A stretch of DNA of 64,000 bases from NCBI RefSeq assembly GCF_013186535.1, contig NZ_JABMCZ010000003.1, positions 1,736,001 through 1,800,000 on the forward strand, written 5' to 3'. The position numbers and the translations under genes were made by a program. Within the stretch, counting starts at the first letter, position 1; each line of letters opens with the position of its first letter. Shown here piece by piece: positions 9,051 to 17,000 of the stretch. The stretch comes from Nocardia terpenica (GTDB lineage: Bacteria > Actinomycetota > Actinomycetes > Mycobacteriales > Mycobacteriaceae). Below the pieces are notes generated by a model that was given only the letters and a program-made list of their open reading frames with translations, ran no database searches and was not told where the DNA came from.

Positions 9051-10246
9051 TAGTGCCTCGTCCGGAAAGGTTGATGCGTTAATCGTCGGGGTGTCGGGTT
9101 GCTCGCCACTGGTCGGCCGGTGATGCTGCCTGGCGGAGGTGGTGCCGGTGGCTCGGAAGCCGGATGTGTTCGTCAGAGCGGTGACCCCGCAGGAGGGTCG
9201 CAAGCTGGCCCAGATCGCCCGGCGCAGCAAGCAACCAGTGCGGATGCGGCGGGCGGTGGTGGTGATGGCCTCGGCGCAGCATCAGCCGGTCGGGTTCATC
9301 GCGAAGCTGATGCAAGTATCGGAATCGTATGTGCGGCAAGTGATCCACGATTTCAACGAGAAGGGCTTCGAGGCGCTCGACCCAAAATGGAGAGGGGGCA
9401 GACCGGCGAAGACCGATCAGGCGATGCGTGATCGGATCTGTCGGATCGCCCGGTGCTGCCCCCTCGATCTAGGCTGGCCGTTCACGACGTGGAGCCTGTC
9501 GAAACTGCGAGAGGTATTGGCGGTCAACAGGATCGCCGAAATCAGCCGCGAGACGCTGCGCAGGATCCTGAAGGCCGGTGGGGTGTCGTGGCAGGCTACC
9601 AAAACCTGGAAGGCCAGCAACGATCCCGAGTTCACCGAGAAGATGAACCGGGTGCTCGACCTCTACGACCATCCACCCGCAGACGGGCGCGTGATCTGTG
9701 TGGACGAGTTCGGTCCGTTGAATCTGCAGCCGCGGCCCGGTCGCGGCTGGTTCACGCGTCGCCGGCCCAAGCGGCTGCGAGCGACCTACAACAGAACCCA
9801 AGGCGTGCGGCACATGCTCGGCGCCCTGGACCTGCGCAGCGGGCAGTTGTACTACCGGATCCGTGACCGCAAACGCTGGACCGAATTTCTGGCCTTCCTC
9901 AAGACCTTGCGGGCCCGCTGGGCGGGCGAGAAGTTGTACCTGATCTGCGACAACTACTCGGTCCACAAACGGCGTGAGGTGCGAGAGTGGTGCGCCGCCA
10001 ACCAGATCGAGTTGGTGTTCCTGCCGACCTACTCCTCATGGCTGAACCGCATCGAATGCGAGTTCGCCGCCCTGCGCTACTTCGCGCTGAACGGTACCGA
10101 TCACCGCAGCCATGACGAGCAGGACGCGGTCATCGGCGACTACATCCGCTGGCGTAACCAGCACGCCGGACCTGTCCGCAACTTCGCTGTCGGCTCCAAG
10201 ATCCGGCGACCCGATTACCTACCGAAGGTTGCGTGACAAGGCACTA
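9051..10246 (+). mobile_element. IS630-family insertion sequence
   Basis: The boundaries are TA dinucleotides at 9051-9052 and 10245-10246, the target duplication expected of IS630. The ends are imperfect inverted repeats sharing CTAGTGCCT-n-GTC. The element carries one transposase and lies inside the SLOG-like gene in the opposite orientation. Confidence 0.85.
9148..10236 (+). CDS. IS630-family transposase
   Basis: A 362-residue DDE transposase. I prefer the GTG at 9148, which has GGAGG 8 bases upstream; in-frame GTGs at 9139 and 9142 sit on the ribosome binding site. An N-terminal homeodomain-like HTH region (V-G-F-I-A-K-L-M-Q-V-S-E-S-Y-V) precedes the RNase H-like core. The catalytic triad is visible as C-V-D-E-F-G-P, L-I-C-D-N-Y-S-V-H-K and S-W-L-N-R-I-E-C-E. 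The frame is intact and the stop lies 9 bases from the right end of the IS, so the element may still be active. Confidence 0.92.
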   Translation: MARKPDVFVRAVTPQEGRKLAQIARRSKQPVRMRRAVVVMASAQHQPVGFIAKLMQVSESYVRQVIHDFNEKGFEALDPKWRGGRPAKTDQAMRDRICRIARCCPLDLGWPFTTWSLSKLREVLAVNRIAEISRETLRRILKAGGVSWQATKTWKASNDPEFTEKMNRVLDLYDHPPADGRVICVDEFGPLNLQPRPGRGWFTRRRPKRLRATYNRTQGVRHMLGALDLRSGQLYYRIRDRKRWTEFLAFLKTLRARWAGEKLYLICDNYSVHKRREVREWCAANQIELVFLPTYSSWLNRIECEFAALRYFALNGTDHRSHDEQDAVIGDYIRWRNQHAGPVRNFAVGSKIRRPDYLPKVA

Positions 10247-10702
10247 GTCGGTGGTCGATGTAGTCGGAGAATCCGGCGATGATGCATTCCAGTTGATCGT
10301 GGACCCAGTTGGCGAGCCGGATACGGTCGGCTGGGTCGGTGATCGCCGCCGGTCCGGCCAGTGCTTCCAGCAACGTGTCGGCGGCCAGCACGGTGTCGAG
10401 AGCCAAGCGCCGCGCGTTGCGTCCGTAGCGTTCCAGTTCACGATGCAGTGGGGTCACCGTCATGGTGTCGATCTTCCCCGGATGTTGCTGTGCGAGAAGC
10501 ACTCTTAGCCATCGGTGGCCAACATACGGGCCAACATGGTTCCGCTCTCGCGTTCACCCGGAAGCCGCCGAGGCGCGCGGCCCGATTCCAGGCGGCAGGT
10601 GCCGACGCCCCCAAAGGGGTCGTGATGGCCCTGACCAGGGGCGGCGTGTTAACGTCCGCTGGAGGCTTTGCGGTTGGAACTCGGGTTCTTCAGGGGGATT
10701 CG

Positions 10703-11002
10703 TTGGGCGAGATGCTTCAGGCCGACCTGGACACGCTGCACAGGCTCGGCGGTACGCTCGCCGGGCATGCCGATGCTATCGGGCAGGTCACGATCTCGGC
10801 GACGGTCACGATGCCCGACTGGCCGCTGTCGAATGTGTCGATGCAGGTCACCGATGCTGTGATCAAGGCGTACGGTTTGATCGGCGGTAACATTCGGCAG
10901 ATGTCGGAGGCGACGAACACGGCGGCCACCACCTACGCCGAAGTCGATCAGCTGTTCGCTGGCCAGCTGCGCCGCTATGTCCGGGGGGAGTCGCCGCGGT
11001 GA
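10703..11002 (+). CDS. EspC-like type VII secretion-associated protein
   Basis: About 99 residues from a TTG at 10703 with GGGGG 5 bases upstream; an ATG lies three codons later. The composition (Ala, Thr and Leu rich, all helical, ending T-Y-A-E-V-D-Q-L-F-A-G-Q-L) and size fit the EspC/DUF2580 group of WXG100-related proteins, which fold as a helical hairpin and pair with larger ESX substrates. The stop overlaps the GTG of the next gene (GTGA), so it is coupled to the WXG-hydrolase, its likely partner. No ESX machinery genes are in the window. Confidence 0.65.
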   Translation: MGEMLQADLDTLHRLGGTLAGHADAIGQVTISATVTMPDWPLSNVSMQVTDAVIKAYGLIGGNIRQMSEATNTAATTYAEVDQLFAGQLRRYVRGESPR

Positions 11003-14000
11003 CCACGATCAGTCATGTCCGCCAGTGCAATCCGCAGTCGATGGTCACCTTCGCCGCCGATCTGGCTGCGCAGAACGACACCTTCACCAAGCGGGTCGAG
11101 CAGGCGAATCACGATGTCGACACCACCCTGAACAGCTGGCAGGGCGAAGCCGCCGCCGCTGCGTCGGCGCGTGGGTTGTCGCAGGAGCTGGCCGGGAATC
11201 ACCTCAGCGAAACGGTCGTGACTGTGGCGGATCTTTTCAACGGTTACGGCAGCGAACTCGACGGCTACCGGACCGCCCTGTTGACCATCGTCGACGGTGA
11301 ACTTCCGTTCGCCGGGCTGCGCGTGGACGATGAGGGCAACGTCACCGCCCCGACGCTGCCGTCCGCTAGTAGCAGCGCGGCCAACAGCATCGCGGCAGGG
11401 CTTGTCCAGCAGGCGTTACATGGTCACGCGGCGGGGTTCCAGGCCCGGATCAAGACCCTGCTCGCACAGTTCGGTGACACGGAAAACAAAGCCGCACAAG
11501 CGATCACGACCGAGCTGCAACTCTTGGATATCTACGAGAAGACCCCGGACGGGCCACCGGTCCGATCACAGGTCCAAGACATCCTCGACGGCAAAGCGCA
11601 GCTGCCGACCGACCCCAGGCAGCTGCACGATTTCTGGCAGACCTTGACGCCAGCGGAGAAGGATGCGCTGTGGCGCCATGACCAGTACCTCGGAAATCGT
11701 GACGGGCTTCCGGCGGTCGACCGCGATCACTACAACAGGTTGAAGTTGCAAGACGAACTCGCCCGAGCCCAAGCCGGTGACCCGACCGTCAAGGACAAGC
11801 TCGGCGATCTGCATACCGTCTCGCAATCGGTTGCCATGCCGGATCGCTACCTGCTGCTGCTCGACAGTCAAAGCGGCGCAATCCCGCACGCGGCGATTGC
11901 GACCGGCAACCCGGACACCGCGTCGAACGTCGCGACCTACGTACCGGGCACGACCTCACGCCCGTCGTCGATCGACAGGGAAATGGATCGGTCGGAGCGT
12001 ATGCGGGAACAGGCTCAACGAAGCGGAGCCAAGGACCCGTCGGTCGTTGCCTGGATCGGTTATGAGTGCGCCACGAGGCGCTGGCAGTTCCGGATGGGGG
12101 TGAGAGACCTGCCGTCTGTTCCTCGTCGTAGCGGGGAATTGAAGCTGGAGGCAGCCTGATCCGGGAGTCGCTGGGGAGGGTGGGAGCAGCCTCGACAAAG
12201 TCACGACGGTTCAGTACTACCGGATGGGCCGGGCGTGGTGAGCAAGACGAGAAGGCATACGAGAGGAACCGGTGTTGTTACGCCTCTTGACAAGCCGCCA
12301 GCTCGAACCCGGTGGATGTGGGCTGGATCGCGGTGCGTGCTTTCCCAGAGTTGTTGTGGGCGAGCAACTTTCGGTCGGGTCTTCGTAGCTTGGGCCGGGA
12401 GATCATGGTGAAGGACTACGGCGTAGCCATGGTGATGCCGCAGGGGTAGAGCCGGGTGCCTAACTCGTCGACCGGATGCCAGTGAACGTGGGAACCGTTC
12501 GTGTTCGTGCTGCGTGATCGGTCCTCAGCCAGGGACCGGCGGGCAGAGAGGTGCGACGTCAGCCGAGGAACGCGAGCGGGGCGGAGCCGCCGTAGTACTG
12601 CGAGTGCGGGAAAGCCGTGCACATCGGGAAGGGCGGCAGTGTGTCGGTCAGGAAGGGACTGCGATGCCCGGAGACGCATCGGTGAATACCGGTGCTGTGG
12701 AGTGGCCGGATGCGGATTCGGCGTCCTTCACGGTACGGAGGATGCAGACCAAACTGCACTGTTGGGCGGGAGCGGACCGCTCCCGTCGATTCGGGGATTT
12801 GTTCAACCTCGTCTATGACCCGGCGTTTCTGATGCACGCGTGGACGCGTGTGTCCGGTAACGCTGGGGCGCGAACTCCGGGGATCGATAAGGTCACGGTG
12901 ACGTGGATCGAGTCGGTTATCGGGGTTCCGGCTTTTCTGGAACATGTGCGGAACTTGTTGAAAGCCAGTGAGTTCCGTCCGGTCGAGGTGCGGCGTGCGG
13001 TGATTCCGAAGGCGAGCGGGAAGTTCCGTAAGCTGGGGATTCCGACTGTCACGGATCGGGTGGTCCAGGCGAGTCTGAAGTTGGTGCTCGAGCCTGTTTT
13101 CGAGGCGGATTTCCTGCCGTGCTCGTACGGGTTCCGGCCGAACCGGCGCGCGCAGGACGCGATCGCCGAGATCCATCACTCCAGTACCGGAAACGCGGAC
13201 TACTACTGGGTCGTGGACGCGGATATCGAGGCGTGTTTCGACGAGATCTCGCACACGGCGTTGATGAGACGCCTGCGTGGGAGGATCGCGGATAAGCGGG
13301 TGTGTGCGCTGGTGAAAGCCTTCCTGAAATCCGGTGTGTTATCGGAAGCCGGTGACCGGGAACAGACACCGCAGGGAACGCCGCAGGGTGGGATACTCTC
13401 CCCGCTGCTGGCCAATATCGCCCTGTCGGTGCTGGATGAATACTACGACCAGCAACGGCGGGACGTGATGGCCACGTCGTACCAGCGGCTCGTGCGCAGA
13501 CGGGACGGGTTGGCCAACTGGCGGTTGATCCGCTATGCGGACGACTGTGCGCCACGAACGCTGAAGGAGGCAAAGGTGTAGGAGCCCAAGGTCTTTGGAT
13601 GCGGTGTCGTGTCGGTGATGGAGGTAGGTCCTCCGGGATCGCCCTGCAGGGGGAGGTCTCAAACCACCGCAAGCTGCTGCGGTCAAGAGTCGTGGTGGTG
13701 AGCGTTGCGGAAAAGGCGCACGTGATGCGTCAGGTGTGGTCCGAGAAGGCGAACGTGAGTGAACCACTGAGGAAGCGTCGTAAGCGTATCGATGTCATCG
13801 AAACCGGGGTCCAGTTGTTGCCCCGGGACGAGTCTGGCGGGTGCCTGTCTATTGGCCAGGTGGTGACCGGCGTAAAGGTGGCGCGAGCTCGGATCAGGCT
13901 CCGGCACGGAACGTGGGAACCTGTCGCCCCAGCGGTGCCGGTCGGGTGTTGGACCGACCGGCCGAAGGGAGTGCTCCAAGCAGCGGAAACTGCGAGGAGT

Positions 14001-17000
14001 CGAGTACCGGTGCGGGGAACAGGGACGGACCGTCTCGTAGTAGCGGTGAAGCCCGGTAATGCGGGTGGAGCGAAGGGGACGGGTTGCCCGGATTCGTTCG
14101 GCGGTCAACCAGCTGTGCTGGGAGGAGCCGGGTGAGCGGATCGAGGTTGCAGGACAAGCCGTTTCGGATCGACAAGGTGTCGGTCTGGGAAGCATTTCAG
14201 AGAGTCAAGGCGAACAAGGGCGCGGCGGGAGTCGACGAGGAATCGATCGAGGAGTTCGAGGCGGATCGGGACCGGAATCTCTACAAGATCTGGAATCGGT
14301 TGTCGTCGGGCTCGTATTTTCCGCCGCCGGTGAAGGCGGTGGAGATCCCCAAGTCCGGGGGTAGAGGGGTTCGGGTGCTGGGCGTGCCGACGGTGGCCGA
14401 CCGGGTCGCGCAGACGGTGGTCAGGATGTATTTGGAGGCGAAGGTCGAACCGATCTTCCATCCGGATTCCTACGGATATCGTCCTGGCAAATCGGCGTTG
14501 GACGCGGTCGGTGCCTGTCGGCAGCGATGCTGGAAGGCGGACTGGGTGATCGATCTCGACATCCGGGCGTTCTTCGACACCGTGCCCCACGACCTGGTGA
14601 TCAAGGCGGTCGAACACCACATCTCACCGGACCAGCAGTGGATTGCGTTGTATGTGCGGCGGTGGCTGTCCGCGCCGCTGCGGCAACGCGATGGCATGCT
14701 GGTCGCTCGCGATCGCGGCACCCCGCAAGGGTCGGCGATTACGCCCCCAACGCAGTTGGCAACTTCTGCTTCGACGTCGAGCTGAGTTACCGTCGGCTCG
14801 AGCTGATGCCTCGTGCCAATTCCTCTGTTCCGGAGCGGGATTGACATGTCGGGTAGTAGTTTTATGTCATGGCTGATGGTCGTGTCCGGGTGGGTGCGGT
14901 CGAGTACGCGCGGCGGGTCAATGCCGCTGCCGATCTCCTCGCCACGGGGCTATCGGTCGCCGAAGTTGTTGTGGCAGTGGCAGCTCGGTTCGACTGCTCG
15001 ACGCGGCAAGCCCGCCGGTATGCCGATCACGCGGTGCGCGAGGGCCGGGTCACGGTTCCCGGCGAGTCGGTGGTTTTCACCGTCAAGCTGCCGGCGGTGC
15101 TGGCGGGGCGGGTCCGGGACCGGGCGCGGGGCTCGCAGATCACGATCTCCGCCCTGGTGGCGGCGGCGTTGACGGAGTTCTTGGCGCGGGGCCCTGGACA
15201 GCTGCGTCGCAGGTGAACGAGCGGGCGGTCGAAGCGGAGTTCGTGTTCGACCGTCACGCGGCCACGGATGTGTCGGTGGCCTACGCCATTCTGGTACCGC
15301 AACGACGGGCCCGCATTCCGCGAGCCGGTCAGGAAGGAATGACACCGCATGACGAACGCGGTGATGTACGCCCGAGTGTCCTCGGCCCGGCAGAAGAAGA
15401 ACGAGACGATCGGCTCCCAGATCGAAGCCCTGCGCGCCCACGCGGCAGACCTCGGGCTCGAGGTGCCTGAGCAGTGGATCTTCTGCGACGACGGGCATTC
15501 CGGGGCCACGCTGATCCGTCCGGCGCTCGAGCGGTTGCGGGACCTGATCGCGGGCGTCGATATCGATGTGGTGCTGTGCTACTCACCGGACCGCCTCGCC
15601 CGCAAGTTCGCCTACCAGGCGCTGCTGATCGAGGAATTCACCCGCGCCGGGGTCCGGGTCGAGTTCGTCCGCGGACCGCGCGGCGACACCCCCGAAGACC
15701 AGCTGATGGTGCAGTTCCAGGGCATGTTCGCCGAATACGAGAAAGCCCAGATCATGGAACGGTATCGGCGCGGCAAGACCCACCGCGCCAAATCGGGGTC
15801 GGTCAACGTGCTCGGCGGTGCCCCGTTCGGCTACCGCTATCTGCGCAAAACCGACCACAGTGGCGCGGTCTACGAGATCGCCGAGCATGAGGCAACGCTG
15901 GTCGCGGAGATGTTTCGGCGTTACGCCGACGACGGGGCCTCCATCGCCGACCTGACGCGCTGGCTCACCGATACCGGCACCCCGACCCGCACCGGCAAGA
16001 CCCGGTGGGATCGGTCGGTGATCTGGGGCATGCTGCGTAACCCGGCCTATGCCGGACGGGCGGTGTTCGGCAAGACGAAGGTCGTGCACGAATCGGCGGA
16101 CCTCAACCGGGTGGCGCGGCTGGCGGGCCGCTCGACACCGACCGCGTCGAAAACCGTGGACCGCCCACGCGAGGAATGGATCGAGATCGCGGTCCCGGCG
16201 ATCGTGTCGCAAGCAACCTTCGACCGGGTCGCCGCGCGGCTGGCCGAGAACAAACGCACCACAGGCCGCGGACGAGGCCGGGGACACACCGAATCGTATC
16301 TGCTGCAAGGACTTTCAGCGTGCGCCCGATGCGGTTACGGCTACTACCGGACCGCGACCCGCACCACGAACAAGCGGATCTCCTACTACCGATGCCTGGG
16401 CTCGGACAACTACCGCTACGAAGGCGGACGGGTCTGTGACAACAAACCGGTCCGCGCGGACTACCTCGATGACGTCGTCTGGGACCACCTCACCGCCCTG
16501 CTCGCCGACCCCGCGCTGATCCGCACCGAGATCGACAAACGACTCGACACCGCGAAATCCTCCGACCCCGTTGTGGCGCAACGCAAACGACTTGATACCG
16601 CGCTGGCCAAGACCCGCTCCGGGATCGCCGCGATGATCGAAGCGTTCGGTGAGCAGCTGATCACGATCGACGAACTGCGCGCCCGCATGCCCGAGCTGCG
16701 GGCCCGCGAAACCAGCCTGCGCAACCAGATCGGCGCCCTCGACGCCCAGCAAGCCGACCGCGAAGGCTACCTCGCGCTCGCCAGCGACCTCGAAGGGTTC
16801 CTCGCCCAGCTTCGCTCCAACGCCGAGACCGCGACCGTCGACGACCGCCGACGCGTGGTGAAACTGCTGGTCAAAGACGTCCTCATCGGCCCCGAGAAGA
16901 TCACCATCCGCCACCGCATCCCACTGCGTGAACGCACCAACAGCGGCGAGGAGTCCGCCGCCGACACCGACACGGAGGGCGAACATTGCCAACTGCGTTG

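Larger units (their letters stand above)
8295..10463 (-). pseudogene. SLOG/LOG-type Rossmann protein gene, split by IS630
   Basis: Two pieces, 10463-10245 (N-terminal, ATG start) and 9050-8295, join across the IS at a TA into one 324-residue frame (…Y-I-D-H-R-L joined to A-E-T-I-L-A-A-G…). The C-terminal half is a Rossmann-like LOG/SLOG domain with V-V-F-S-G-R, L-I-C-G-G-S-R-V-G-A-H-T and V-F-A-G-G-D-F-G-D motifs. SLOG domains bind nucleotides or nucleotide-derived ligands and often act in stress or phage-defence systems. The N-terminal helical part is unassigned. As it stands the gene is interrupted and each half acquires a foreign end from the IS. Family assignment is by motif only. Confidence 0.75.
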
